DNA of 64,000 nt from Methylococcales bacterium (lineage in GTDB: Bacteria; Pseudomonadota; Gammaproteobacteria; Methylococcales; Methylomonadaceae): the NCBI GenBank assembly GCA_026399075.1, contig JAPLRR010000043.1:1-64000 (forward strand), written 5' to 3'. A program made the position numbers and the translations under genes. The notes under the pieces are model-generated. The model did no database searches. It was not told the DNA's origin and was given only the letters and a program-made list of their open reading frames with translations. Below are positions 1 through 10,609 of this stretch, one piece after another (the stretch's first letter is position 1; each line of letters starts with the position of its first letter).

Positions 1-115
1 CGGTGTCGATCCATTGGTATAGTTCTGGGTGGCGAGACATGGCGGTACCTTCGGTAAATAGATGTTGATGACTCTCATCAATTTACCTCAACGCACTGTC
101 TCGTCATACTTTTTA

Positions 116-194
116 TTAAAAACCTACACGTGTAAGCCCTCTCCCTGAGGGAGGGGGCGTTTAATGTAGATTTATCAGCTTCGGATTCTATAAC
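116..194. repeat. Dispersed palindromic repeat (family A), inverted copy of 61276-61333
   Basis: gtttaatgtagatttatcagcttcggattctataac (159-194) is the exact reverse complement of 61276-61311; flanking ccctctccctgagggaggg palindrome; taaaaacctacacgtgtaag recurs inverted at the 3' end of the window. Confidence 0.8.
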
Positions 195-195
195 A

Positions 196-1437
196 TCACC
201 CCTCCAAGTACGCCACTACGCCCAAACCTGCTGCACGCCCCATGGCAAAGCAAGCACTTAACAAATAGCCGCCCGTGGGGGCTTCCCAATCCAACATTTC
301 ACCGGCACAAAATACGCCTGGTAGACCGCGCACCATTAAATGCGGGTCTAGTGCCTCAAAACTGACACCACCTGCGCTACTAATCGCTTCTTCAATCGGC
401 CGGGTGGACAGTAATTTAATTGGCAATGATTTTATGGTGGTGCATAAGCGTGTTGGGTCAGTAAAATCTGCCGCATCCAACACTTCCCTGAGCAAGCCTG
501 CTTTAACGCCGTCTATCCCTAGGCGCTTACGAAGGTGGTTTGCCATTGAGTCTTTACCCCGCGCTGCCGATGCTTTAGCCATTAGCGTGGCTAGTGTCAT
601 GTTTGGCAGCAAATCAATGTGGAGGCTTGCACTTCCACTTACGACAATCTGGTCGCGTAGCTGGGCAGATAAGCTATAAATGATGCCGCCTTCCACGCCA
701 TAATCGGTAAGCATTAATTCACCCTGCTGGCGAAATTCACGGCCTTCATTATCCGTGTAGGTCACTGCCACTGATTTTAACGGTAAGCCAGAAAACCGAC
801 TTTTAAAATGTGCGCCCCATGCCACATTAAACCCACAGTTGGATGGCTTCAATGGGGATAACATTACCTCCCGTTGGGCCAGCAATGGCACCCAGGCCGC
901 GTTTGAACCCAATTGGGGCCAGCTGGCACCACCCAGCGCCAGCACTACCGCATCGGCCTTGACAACTACATCGCCAGCTGGGCTTGAGAACGTAAGCGCG
1001 GTATTTTCGCCATTAACCCAGCCCATCCAACGGTAGCGCATGTGTAATCTAACACCTGCCCCGCGCAATCTGTGCAGCCATGCCCTCAGCAAGGGAGCGG
1101 CTTTCATGTCGGTAGGAAAGACCCGGCCTGAGGAGCCAATAAAGGTGTCTAGGCCCAAATCCCGTACCCAATCACGTAAATTTTGTGGGGTGAATGTATC
1201 AAGTATAGCTTGTATTTTGCTACTGCGCGTCCCATAGCGGGACACGAATTTATCGTAAGGCTCCGCATGGGTAATATTCATCCCGCCTTTACCCGCCATC
1301 AGAAATTTTCGGCCTACAGAGGGCATGGCATCATACAAGTCAACCTTTATGCCCGCTGCAATCAAAACTTCCGCAGCCATTAAGCCTGCTGGCCCACCAC
1401 CAATGATGGCTACGGATTTTTGCGCTGAATTTAACAC
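196..1437 (-). CDS. BaiN/HI0933-like NAD(P)/FAD-dependent oxidoreductase
   Basis: N-terminal FAD motif VAIIGGGPAGLMAAE; GRKFLMAGKGGMNITH; C-terminal GVFCAGEMLDWEAPTGGYLLSACFAMGRAAG. Confidence 0.9.
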   Translation of the reverse strand: MLNSAQKSVAIIGGGPAGLMAAEVLIAAGIKVDLYDAMPSVGRKFLMAGKGGMNITHAEPYDKFVSRYGTRSSKIQAILDTFTPQNLRDWVRDLGLDTFIGSSGRVFPTDMKAAPLLRAWLHRLRGAGVRLHMRYRWMGWVNGENTALTFSSPAGDVVVKADAVVLALGGASWPQLGSNAAWVPLLAQREVMLSPLKPSNCGFNVAWGAHFKSRFSGLPLKSVAVTYTDNEGREFRQQGELMLTDYGVEGGIIYSLSAQLRDQIVVSGSASLHIDLLPNMTLATLMAKASAARGKDSMANHLRKRLGIDGVKAGLLREVLDAADFTDPTRLCTTIKSLPIKLLSTRPIEEAISSAGGVSFEALDPHLMVRGLPGVFCAGEMLDWEAPTGGYLLSACFAMGRAAGLGVVAYLEG

Positions 1438-1460
1438 TAAATTATTAATTTTCTTAGTCC

Positions 1461-1937
1461 ATGGCTATCGGTAAAAACAACAGCACTATTGCTTTGCAAT
1501 CTGCCATTATACAATACCCCTGTTTTATGATCAGTGACGAAACGAAGAATATTATCCTTAGCCTACGCCCATCCACAGCCAGCCCCATGAAACCAAGCGC
1601 TAGCAATCTATTTGCCAACATTCCCGATCACTTACCCAACGAACTGTTTACCAACCTTTTTATTCAGGATAACATCCAAATTGAACGGATTGTTTCCAAG
1701 GGCCATATCACGCCAATGGGGCAATGGTATGACCAAGCGAGGGATGAATGGGTAATTTTGCTACAGGGTGAGGCATCGCTACGTTTTGAAGACAGCCCCG
1801 ATTTAGTGACACTGTCAGCTGGGGACTATGTGTTGATTCCTGCGCATGTCCGGCACAGGGTTGAATGGACGCTACCCGACTTTAATACCATCTGGTTGGC
1901 CATCCATCTGGTGGCTCAAGATTCTGGGCCTGCATAA
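1461..1937 (+). CDS. Cupin-domain protein (true start may be ATG at 1587)
   Basis: Cupin-like GEASLRFEDSPDLVTLSAGDYVLIPAHVRHRVEWT. Confidence 0.75.
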   Translation: MAIGKNNSTIALQSAIIQYPCFMISDETKNIILSLRPSTASPMKPSASNLFANIPDHLPNELFTNLFIQDNIQIERIVSKGHITPMGQWYDQARDEWVILLQGEASLRFEDSPDLVTLSAGDYVLIPAHVRHRVEWTLPDFNTIWLAIHLVAQDSGPA

Positions 1938-1986
1938 GGCGTTTAATAAACTATCCCCACAGTAGGATGTGGGAATGCCTTTCAGT

Positions 1987-3318
1987 TTATTCGCCAGCGA
2001 TCGACATCTGTTCAACCAATATCGAACCTGTGCGGATATTGCCGCGATAATCAACATCGTTGCCCACGGCAAGCAGGTTTTTATAGATGTCTTTTAAATT
2101 TCCCGCAATCGTGATTTCTTCAACTGGATATTGGATTTCACCGCGTTCCACCCAAAAGCCTGCGGCACCACGGGAATAATCGCCTGTGACCATATTCACG
2201 CCTTGCCCCATCAATTCGGTCACCAGCAAACCTGTATCCATTTGTCTTAACAAATCGGTAAAATCCAAGGCACCGGGTGTTACCGTCAAATTACGCACAC
2301 CACCCGCATTCCCTGTGCTTTGCAGGCCTAATTTACGCGCAGAATAGCTGCTTAACACATAGCTTTGTAACACGCCGCCGCTGACCAGATCCCGTGTTTT
2401 AGTGGCAACACCTTCACCATCATAAGCCGCGCTGCCTAAGGCAGCTAATAAATGGGGTTGTTCATAAATGTGCATAAATTCAGGGAAAACTTGGCTACCC
2501 AAGGCATCAAGTAAAAATGATGACTTGCGGTATAAACTGCCGCCACTGATAGCACCGATAAATGAGGCCAATAAGCCCGACGCAACTTCTGCACTATACA
2601 ACACCGGACATTGGCGGGTGCTTAAGGTGCGTCCCGCCAAGCGCCGTAACGCCCTTTCGGCGGCTTTGGTGCCAATATCGGCGGCAGATTCCAAATTGAG
2701 GGCATTTCGGGAAACGCTATACCAATAATCGCGCTGCATACTGTCGTCGCGCTGCGCCAGCACAGAACAGCTTAAGGAATGGCGCGTTGAGATATAGCCT
2801 TGCAAAAACCCTAAGCTATTGCCCATTACATGGATGCCTTGATGGGTGTTTACCGTTGCACCTTCTGAGTTGGTGATTTCTTCATGATACTGCCGCGCTG
2901 CGTCTTCACATTCAATCGCTAGGGCAATTGCCCCATCAACCCCAATATCCCAGGGATGGTTAAGGTCTAGGTCAGGAAATTCAGTTGCCAACAAGGCTTT
3001 TTCTGGCAAACCCGCATAACTGTCTTCGCTGGTATAACGGGCGATGCTGCACGCCGCACTAACGGTTTCTTTAATCGATGCAGGCGACAAATCCGAGGTG
3101 CTGGCTGAGCCTTTGCGTTGCCCAAAATACACGGTGATGCCCAAGCCTTGGTCGCAATGGTGCTCTATGGTTTCTACCTCACCCAAACGCGCCGACACTG
3201 ACAAGCCGTTTTCTTGGCTCAAGCCCGCTTCGGCGGCAGTCGCGCCTTGTTGTTTGGCTTCATCCAACAAGCTTTGGACTATGGATTTTAAACGGTTAAT
3301 TTCTTGTTGATTTTGCAC
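1987..3318 (-). CDS. pmbA: Metalloprotease PmbA/TldE
   Basis: Full-length TldE-like protein; SRGAAGFWVERGEIQYPVEEITIAGNLKDIYKNL signature; tldD nearby. Confidence 0.93.
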   Translation of the reverse strand: MQNQQEINRLKSIVQSLLDEAKQQGATAAEAGLSQENGLSVSARLGEVETIEHHCDQGLGITVYFGQRKGSASTSDLSPASIKETVSAACSIARYTSEDSYAGLPEKALLATEFPDLDLNHPWDIGVDGAIALAIECEDAARQYHEEITNSEGATVNTHQGIHVMGNSLGFLQGYISTRHSLSCSVLAQRDDSMQRDYWYSVSRNALNLESAADIGTKAAERALRRLAGRTLSTRQCPVLYSAEVASGLLASFIGAISGGSLYRKSSFLLDALGSQVFPEFMHIYEQPHLLAALGSAAYDGEGVATKTRDLVSGGVLQSYVLSSYSARKLGLQSTGNAGGVRNLTVTPGALDFTDLLRQMDTGLLVTELMGQGVNMVTGDYSRGAAGFWVERGEIQYPVEEITIAGNLKDIYKNLLAVGNDVDYRGNIRTGSILVEQMSIAGE

Positions 3319-3404
3319 AATGCTCTCTTTAGTTTATTTTTTTGGTTCCGAAATCCAGATGCCCACAGCATTCCAGACTATTTCCCTTCGTTGGTAATGC
3401 TTAG

Positions 3405-3639
3405 TTAAGCAACCCTAGATTCATAATGCAGTTTATTTTGTTCTGCGAGTTTTTGATGGATATTTCCGGGGCTTAATGCCAAGCCATTACGCCAACACAG
3501 TGCACCAAGCTCTAAAAAATACTGCTTAAAATAGTGATCATCATTTAATGGCATGGTCAATTCCGTTTGCCTATCAATGAGTGCTTGTAAGTCATAATCG
3601 CCATAAGAATTGTCAGAAAAAGTCAGGCGCAGGATTTTT
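3405..3639 (-). pseudogene. DUF2442-like gene remnant
   Basis: Minus strand reads ILRLTFSDNSYGDYDLQALIDRQTELTMPLNDDHYFKQYFLELGALCWRNGLALSPGNIHQKLAEQNKLHYESRVA*; in-frame TAA immediately upstream and no start codon. Confidence 0.6.
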
Positions 3640-3750
3640 TACTGTACATACTGTGCTTGGATGATTTTAATCATTATCTGCCGCTGAAACTCGTTGCATA
3701 GGAAATTACAGGCACAAGGTTTTTTATGTCGAATAATTGGCTAAAGGCTA

Positions 3751-5190
3751 TTAAACGCTCGTCCCACCCACCGTCAAGCCATCAATCTTCAAGGTAGGTT
3801 GGCCCACGCCTACCGGTACGCTTTGCCCGTCTTTACCGCAAGTGCCAACACCGCTGTCCAGTTCCAAATCGTTGCCAACCATAGACACTTTGGTCAACAC
3901 ATCCGGGCCATTGCCGATGAGGGTTGCGCCTTTTACCGCACGGGTTATTTTACCGTTTTCGATTAAGTAGGCTTCGCTGGCGGAAAACACAAATTTGCCG
4001 GAGGTGATGTCCACTTGCCCGCCTGCGAAATTTTTGGCGTACAAGCCCTTTTTGACCGATTTGATGATGTCTTCGGGATTATGTGAACCTGGCAGCATAT
4101 AGGTGTTGGTCATGCGTGGCATGGGCAGGCTGGCGTAGGATTCGCGCCTGCCGTTACCTGTGGGTTTTACGCCCATTAAGCGGGCATTGAGTTTGTCCTG
4201 CATATAGCCTTTGAGGATGCCGTTTTCTATCAACACGGTTTGCTCGGTGGGGGTGCCTTCATCATCTATGCTCAAAGAGCCGCGCCGTCCGGGCAAGGTG
4301 CCGTCATCGACGACCGTGCATAAATCTGAGGCGACACGTTCGCCAACCCTGCCACTAAAGGCGGATGTGCCTTTGCGGTTAAAATCACCTTCCAAGCCGT
4401 GGCCTATGGCTTCGTGCAGTAAAATACCGGGCCAACCCGAACCCAAAACTACCGTCATATTGCCTGCGGGGGCTTCTTCGGCATCCAGGTTGACTAATGC
4501 TTGGCGGACGGCTTCTTTGCCGTAAGCCAAACCACGGTCTTGCTCGACAAAATACCGGTAATCACTGCGCCCGCCGCCGCCCATGCTGCCTTGTTCGCGC
4601 TTGCCGTTTTCCACCACAATCACGGTGACATTCATGCGCACTAAAGGCCGGATGTCAGCCGCCAATGAACCGTCTTGGTTAGCCACTAAAATGCTTTCAT
4701 GGCCGCCGCTTAAGCTGACGATCACTTCTTCTATACGCGGGTCCAATTGACGGGTTTCGCTTTCCACTTTCCGTAACAGGTCAATTTTTTCTTGGTCTGC
4801 CAAGGACTTCAAAGGATTGGCAACGGGGTAAAATTGCTGCCGATTGGCGGCCTGCACCAAGCCGACGTGGGCATCTTGTCCTTGCCGCACGATGGCTTTG
4901 ACATTATTGGCCGCTTCCAGCAATACCGACAATTCGATGCGGTCGCTGTAGGCAAATCCGGTCTTTTCGCCCGATACCGCACGCACACCTGCGCCTTGCT
5001 CTATGCTGTGGCTGCCTTCTTTAATGATGCCGCCTTCCATAACCCACGATTCGCTATGACTAGACTGGAAATAAATATCCGCTGCATCAACTGGTGAGCT
5101 GAGCAAGCGGTTCATGATTTTTTCAATATCACCGTCTTGTATGCCGTAAGGTGTCAGGATAGTTTGTCTTGCAAGGTTTAATAGTTCCAT
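3751..5190 (-). CDS. tldD: Metalloprotease TldD
   Basis: HExxxH motif [17 protein letters not shown]; full-length. Confidence 0.95.
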   Translation of the reverse strand: MELLNLARQTILTPYGIQDGDIEKIMNRLLSSPVDAADIYFQSSHSESWVMEGGIIKEGSHSIEQGAGVRAVSGEKTGFAYSDRIELSVLLEAANNVKAIVRQGQDAHVGLVQAANRQQFYPVANPLKSLADQEKIDLLRKVESETRQLDPRIEEVIVSLSGGHESILVANQDGSLAADIRPLVRMNVTVIVVENGKREQGSMGGGGRSDYRYFVEQDRGLAYGKEAVRQALVNLDAEEAPAGNMTVVLGSGWPGILLHEAIGHGLEGDFNRKGTSAFSGRVGERVASDLCTVVDDGTLPGRRGSLSIDDEGTPTEQTVLIENGILKGYMQDKLNARLMGVKPTGNGRRESYASLPMPRMTNTYMLPGSHNPEDIIKSVKKGLYAKNFAGGQVDITSGKFVFSASEAYLIENGKITRAVKGATLIGNGPDVLTKVSMVGNDLELDSGVGTCGKDGQSVPVGVGQPTLKIDGLTVGGTSV

Positions 5191-5250
5191 CTTTACTGTA
5201 AACTCAAGGGGTAAGGGGCAAGCGCTTTAATCTTGCAGATAGGGGCTTGA

Positions 5251-5838
5251 TTATTCTTCTTTTAGCTTATCGTGTAAGGTTTCATACAATAATTGCAATA
5301 GTTTTTCCGCACCATCAACGGAGGAGGTATCCCCTGTGTCTTGGGTCGGATCACGCCGGCCTTTGCTGGTTTGTTCGGAACTACTGCCCAAGGCACTGGA
5401 TATTGTTGTCTCCTCCCCGTCATCTTCTACCGTCAGCACATAAATGAGTTCATTTTTTTTGCCGCTAAAAAAAGAATGGTCAGGGTCGTAAGACACATAA
5501 TAAAGCCCTTTATCATGCTCGCGGTCTGTCACCTCCAAGTCACTTTGCTTTAAAGCCAAGCCCAAGGTGCTCCAGGCGTCATCATAGGCCTGTTTGATTT
5601 TTAGTTGGGCGGGCACTGATGTGGTCAGGTAGACATCTGAACCCAAGCCGTCTTCGTAGCGTTTTTTGTGTATAGTGCTGTCATCAACAATACGAGGCTC
5701 CCCGGTCTGTTTGTTGTGGATGATCACGGGCGGACGCTCCAGGGCAGCGGTATCTTTGTAGCGTTCATCGGTGCCTGAACAAGAACACAGGGCGATAGCC
5801 AGTAATAATGGGCCAATGGATTTACGCATATTATTCAC
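5251..5838 (-). CDS. bamC: Outer membrane assembly lipoprotein, BamC/NlpB-like
   Basis: Lipobox LALCSCSG; DVYLTTSVPAQLKIKQAYDDAWSTLGLALKQSDLEVTDREHDKGLYYVSY. Confidence 0.65.
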   Translation of the reverse strand: MNNMRKSIGPLLLAIALCSCSGTDERYKDTAALERPPVIIHNKQTGEPRIVDDSTIHKKRYEDGLGSDVYLTTSVPAQLKIKQAYDDAWSTLGLALKQSDLEVTDREHDKGLYYVSYDPDHSFFSGKKNELIYVLTVEDDGEETTISSALGSSSEQTSKGRRDPTQDTGDTSSVDGAEKLLQLLYETLHDKLKEE

Positions 5839-6649
5839 AAAAAATTCGTCTATGGTTTAACACCGGAAAAGCACTGCGCACTTTTTCTAGCCGTTCAGGG
5901 TCTATGTCAGCCAGTACATAACCACCGCCGGTTTTGTAGCAATCCAAAACGACACCCCACGGATCGATAATCATGCTATGGCCGAAGGTTTTACGGCCAT
6001 TAAGATGAAAGCCACCTTGGTTGGGCGCTATCACATAGCACAAGTTTTCCACGGCACGGGCGCGTAATAATAATTCCCAGTGGGCTGCACCTGTTTCAGC
6101 GGTAAATGCAGAAGGGACAACCACTATGTCCACGCCTTCGCGGCTCATTTTTCTAAAAAACTCAGGGAAACGTAGGTCATAACAAACGGCCACGCCCAAC
6201 TTACCAAATGGGGTGTCGAAAATCTGTGACTCAGTGCCGGGTTCTATGGAATCCGACTCACGGTATACTTCCGACGTACCCGGCACATGGACATCAAACA
6301 GGTGGATTTTATCGTAACGCCCCACACGGTTGCCTTGGTCGTCAAAAATCAGGCAGGCGGCGCGGACTTTGTTGGCATCATCCCCGACGATAGGGATCGT
6401 GCCGCCAACTACCCAAACGCCGTATTTTTTAGCGGTTGCCGCCAAAAACTGTTGTATGGGCCCCGTACCATCCACTTCCTTGGCTTTTAGTTTGTCGGTT
6501 TCATGATCGCCCATTAAGGCAAAATTTTCAGGTAAGGCCACCAGTTTTGCGCCTGCCTTGACCGCCTCGGCAATCAGTTTTTCGGCTTCTAATAAGTTAA
6601 AGCTGATATTGGGGCTGGAGGCCATTTGTATCGCTGCACATTTACTCAT
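5831..6649 (-). CDS. Carbon-nitrogen hydrolase (Nit family)
   Basis: Nitrilase E-K-C residues: LPENFA, YDKIHLFDV, GVAVCYDLRFPEFFR; start reset to MSKCAAIQM. Confidence 0.9.
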   Translation of the reverse strand: MSKCAAIQMASSPNISFNLLEAEKLIAEAVKAGAKLVALPENFALMGDHETDKLKAKEVDGTGPIQQFLAATAKKYGVWVVGGTIPIVGDDANKVRAACLIFDDQGNRVGRYDKIHLFDVHVPGTSEVYRESDSIEPGTESQIFDTPFGKLGVAVCYDLRFPEFFRKMSREGVDIVVVPSAFTAETGAAHWELLLRARAVENLCYVIAPNQGGFHLNGRKTFGHSMIIDPWGVVLDCYKTGGGYVLADIDPERLEKVRSAFPVLNHRRIFCE

Positions 6650-6660
6650 CGTGTTTCTCG

Positions 6661-9600
6661 TTAGGGTTGTTTTTTGTCCTTTAACCATGAAAAATCAGTG
6701 ATGCCATCCCAGGTTTTCTGCAAGAGACCATCGTTTTCATGCAATGGGATCACTTGTGCGTTACCCCAATCACCTTTAACCAGATATTCCGACCCAAAGA
6801 AAAATCCCTCTTGGTCTTTACCTGTCAAAGACCGCCCAATCAAGGCCGCCACTTTAGCCATAATTGTACCAGCAATAGGCACGGCTTCTGCACTTTTTGG
6901 CACGACGCTAACCCGATAATCAAATGTATGTTTTACCAAGTCAGTCGTGCCAATGAGGGTGATTTTTGCGGGGATGGCATCAATCACCAAATTTTGGGTG
7001 ACGGCTTTACCGTTTGCCACATCCAAGCGTCCATCGATGGTGTTAAACGTCAAACCTTCCTGATAAACATCACTAAAATCCAACTGCAAGCGCTTGACCC
7101 ACTGGGCCATCGCCAATATGCCCAACACCCGCCCAAAACCCGGCTCTATACCTAATATGCGCCCTTCTTTTAAATGGACGTTTATTTTTCCTTGCCATTC
7201 CGCTAAAGAAAATTGATAAGGCGCACCTTTCCAGCCCCCGGAAAAATCAACTGCGGCGCTGGTTTCGGTGAGATTTTTGCTGATCCCCAGCTTGTTGAGC
7301 AACTGCCCTACCTGCGCAATACCCAGTGTGCCTTGTGTACGGGTTTGGGATTGCGTGCCAGTGACTTTCCAATCCCCTGAAAAATTGAGGTTTAAATCCT
7401 TCCCGGACAAAGATACCCGATTAAACCCGATGCCATTTGGGATACGCGCGGACTGCACGTCTAACTGCCCCAAATCTACCGATTGCCACAGTGTTTTTTG
7501 GCTGGCGATGGTCAGTAAAGGCATGACATCCGGTAGCTGTTGCTTTACGGGTGTTGGCTTGGCCAAGCTTTTGCCATCCTGGGATTCCAGCTGTTTTAGG
7601 GCGCTTAAGTTCATCTCTTCCATTAGTAGGGAAATACTGTCAGTGCCGTTGACATTCAAAGGAATTTTAAGCTTGCCATTTGCCAAATTGCCGCTGATGT
7701 TACCTGACCAAAAGCGTCCTTCCGGCTTTAACACCAAATTAATAAAACCCAAATCGTTCTTTTTCCACAAGCCATGCTCACTATGGACGCTTATTTCCCT
7801 AAGGCCAGCCATTGCGCTGGTGGTTGCGCCACCTTTATCCTGAAGCACGGATGCGGCCAGTCCCAACCAATCTTCCAAGGCCAAATTATCACGCTTAATC
7901 TCCAGCTTTATACCCGGCCCTTGGTTCTTTTCGACAGTGCCAACCCCTACCAGAATATGCCCGGACTCAATGCGCCGTTGATTGATATTGAATGTGAGTG
8001 CCGCCTTCATTTGGTTGTCATAAGTTAAACTTATGGGTAATAAGGTTGCATCCGCCAAATCAAAGGTCAACGCCAAAGGATGTTGCTGCCCCTTAGTTTT
8101 GGCCAAGCTGCCAGGTAAGGCAAGCGACACACCCGCCAAGTTGGACTGCACCCAAAGTTCGGGTGCAGCACCTGCACTTGGCAATTGTAACTTTAGTTGG
8201 TAATCGGCCGCACCATCAGCTACCTGCCAACCTGGTAGGTCAAACTGCTTTCTTAGCTCACCAATGCTGGCGCGGCCAGACACATTGACGGTAGTTTTTG
8301 CCTCGCTGCCTTTAAGGGAAATCTGGATCGGCTGCGCTAAAGCAACCGCATTTATCGTGTCACTGAACAGGCCTTGTTCATTGAATTTTATGGCTCCATT
8401 GATTTTTTCCACCCACAAATCAAGTGCTTTTACTTTAAGCCTGGCATTGGCTAACTGAGCATTACCATTGACTTTAGCGATGACATCCGTTGCCAAAGGC
8501 AGGTTTAAATCCAGCGTGATCCGTGTGCTCCCTTGCGGTGTCACCGCATCCAACAATTTATCGACAGAAAAATCCAGGGGTGATTTTTTCAGAAACGCCA
8601 AGCCGTCTAAAATGTCTGTTTCCAGCAGACCTTGAACCCCCAAAAATTTACTCACCCCTAAGTCAGCTATCGTCACCTTGGCCTGATTGATTTTTACTTT
8701 GTGGCTCAGTCCTTTCTGTATGTCAATCTGCAAACTATTCTTTGAAAACAAAACCTCGCCGCCCATGCCCGTCACATGCGGCCATTCAGGGTGATACAAC
8801 AAGTCCAAATTTTCAACGGAAAATCCTGCTTTGAAAACACCTGGGCTGCCCTTAAAGGGAAATTCGTTTAAATTGCCATGGAGTAAAATGAAACCTTTGG
8901 GTATACGGCCACCGACAAAAGCATGGTCTAGCCAATACACCAAATCTTTAGCCATAATGCCGACTGGTAGATATTTCCCCACTTTGCCCATATCTCCCGC
9001 CGAAAATTCCGTTTTAATATCCATAAACGGTGTTCCCTTGGTCTTTGGGATACTTAAGTTCAGTCGGGTGACCGTTTTAATATCGGGTAGGTCAAGTTCA
9101 ATCCGCGGGCTAGAAAGCGTCCATTTGCCAGCCGTTTGCTGCCAAGCCAATGTACCCTTAAGTTTAGGAATGTCTAGGGTATCGCGGAATATTCCTAAAG
9201 TTGTCAAACGCGTACTTTGTGGTGAAAAAATTATTTCACCTTGGGTATCACTGCCTTTTAACTGTCCATTGAGGTTTTCAACGCCTGGTCTTGTCTCTGT
9301 GGGGGCCACGGTAATGCCAGCAAATTTACCGCTGACCGCAAAGTGTTTGTTATCAAGATCGACAAAGCAAGACACTTGCCCTAATTTGCCTTTGAGTTGG
9401 GCTTGGGCCAAAAGCGTGTCTGCTGTCTTGGGCAATGGGGCAAAAAACCGCACTAACTGGGATGCTTCCTGCAAATCCATAGTGGCTACGTACAACCCCA
9501 ATTCGTGGAAAAAACCCGATTGATTGGCACTGCCTGCCACACTAAAGCTAGTGGCAGGCAATTTTTTATCTGCTGTTTCCAGCAAAAAATGCGGTACATC

Positions 9601-10533
9601 CAAACGCCAACGGGGCCCATTAAGCGCCCAAAAAAATTGGCTTTCAAGTTGTTTGGCAGCAAACACCCCTTGCCCTGGCCGGGTCAATTTCACTCCCCCT
9701 AATTGCACATCACCGACTAAGGAAACCAATTGGGACTGGTGCAATTTGGCCCAGAACTTAGCTGTACCGGTCTCAGGGGGTGTCACTATGGAAAAGGGCG
9801 TGTAGTCGGACAGCCATCGGGTGATATTCAAGTTTTTTGTGGCGATATAAATGTCGCCGTCGACGGCTGAGGGTTCAAATACATTACCCTGCACATCCAT
9901 TATCAGGTTTACCTCATCACCATGATTTCGGGGTGATTTTAACCGGACATTCAGTTGATGACGCTGGCCTTGGTTCATGATCGCCAGATCTACCTTGCCA
10001 ACAAAGGCGGCTTTATTGTGGCTTAGCTCATCCTGCCAGCTGATTTCACTTTGCAAAACTTCGTATTTTCCGCCCTGTAACAGCCATAAGGGCTGTCCTT
10101 CAGTGGCCTTTAAGCCGTCAATGGCAATGCTGCCGTCTTGTTTGCGGGTAACTGAAAGCTTGGCACCCACCAATGTGACCCAGGTCGAAGCCAATCTGTC
10201 GCTATTGACCAGCGCATCAAATAAATTGATGCCTAAGCGGATTTCTTGCAGTTGGATGGCAGGGGGGGGATTGCCCAGGGTGGGCTTTGTAGGCAAGGAT
10301 AGTAGCTTGATGTCTTTGAGTACCAATTCGGGATTAACCCCCCGCATATTGGCACTCAAACGTCCTATGGTGACTGGCGCCCCCACGAATTCGCTGATAC
10401 GGGTCGATAAATCAGCCTTAAAATGATCAACCCCTGACAACAGCAGGCGCACAGAGGTCAAGCTGACGGCTGTGGCAATCAACGTCCAAAAAATAAGCTG
10501 CCGCGTTGCCCTTTTAAGGTGATGGATCATCAA
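6661..10533 (-). CDS. yhdP: YhdP family AsmA-like protein (TIGR02099 type)
   Basis: 1290 aa with N-terminal TM; C-terminal FSDVYQEGLTFNTIDGRLDVANGKA and VPIAGTIMAKVAALIGRSLTGKDQEGFFFGSEYLVKGDW. Confidence 0.88.
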   Translation of the reverse strand: MMIHHLKRATRQLIFWTLIATAVSLTSVRLLLSGVDHFKADLSTRISEFVGAPVTIGRLSANMRGVNPELVLKDIKLLSLPTKPTLGNPPPAIQLQEIRLGINLFDALVNSDRLASTWVTLVGAKLSVTRKQDGSIAIDGLKATEGQPLWLLQGGKYEVLQSEISWQDELSHNKAAFVGKVDLAIMNQGQRHQLNVRLKSPRNHGDEVNLIMDVQGNVFEPSAVDGDIYIATKNLNITRWLSDYTPFSIVTPPETGTAKFWAKLHQSQLVSLVGDVQLGGVKLTRPGQGVFAAKQLESQFFWALNGPRWRLDVPHFLLETADKKLPATSFSVAGSANQSGFFHELGLYVATMDLQEASQLVRFFAPLPKTADTLLAQAQLKGKLGQVSCFVDLDNKHFAVSGKFAGITVAPTETRPGVENLNGQLKGSDTQGEIIFSPQSTRLTTLGIFRDTLDIPKLKGTLAWQQTAGKWTLSSPRIELDLPDIKTVTRLNLSIPKTKGTPFMDIKTEFSAGDMGKVGKYLPVGIMAKDLVYWLDHAFVGGRIPKGFILLHGNLNEFPFKGSPGVFKAGFSVENLDLLYHPEWPHVTGMGGEVLFSKNSLQIDIQKGLSHKVKINQAKVTIADLGVSKFLGVQGLLETDILDGLAFLKKSPLDFSVDKLLDAVTPQGSTRITLDLNLPLATDVIAKVNGNAQLANARLKVKALDLWVEKINGAIKFNEQGLFSDTINAVALAQPIQISLKGSEAKTTVNVSGRASIGELRKQFDLPGWQVADGAADYQLKLQLPSAGAAPELWVQSNLAGVSLALPGSLAKTKGQQHPLALTFDLADATLLPISLTYDNQMKAALTFNINQRRIESGHILVGVGTVEKNQGPGIKLEIKRDNLALEDWLGLAASVLQDKGGATTSAMAGLREISVHSEHGLWKKNDLGFINLVLKPEGRFWSGNISGNLANGKLKIPLNVNGTDSISLLMEEMNLSALKQLESQDGKSLAKPTPVKQQLPDVMPLLTIASQKTLWQSVDLGQLDVQSARIPNGIGFNRVSLSGKDLNLNFSGDWKVTGTQSQTRTQGTLGIAQVGQLLNKLGISKNLTETSAAVDFSGGWKGAPYQFSLAEWQGKINVHLKEGRILGIEPGFGRVLGILAMAQWVKRLQLDFSDVYQEGLTFNTIDGRLDVANGKAVTQNLVIDAIPAKITLIGTTDLVKHTFDYRVSVVPKSAEAVPIAGTIMAKVAALIGRSLTGKDQEGFFFGSEYLVKGDWGNAQVIPLHENDGLLQKTWDGITDFSWLKDKKQP

Positions 10534-10609
10534 AGCAACCTAAAGAAAACAGGCAAAAAGCTGCCAACTTCGCCTTGCATAGGGCCTGGGGACAATAAAC
10601 CCCTGTACC

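Noticed and set aside
7268-9805. Several long plus-strand ORFs opposite yhdP
   Set aside because: Antisense shadows of a well-supported 1290-aa gene; no family signatures.
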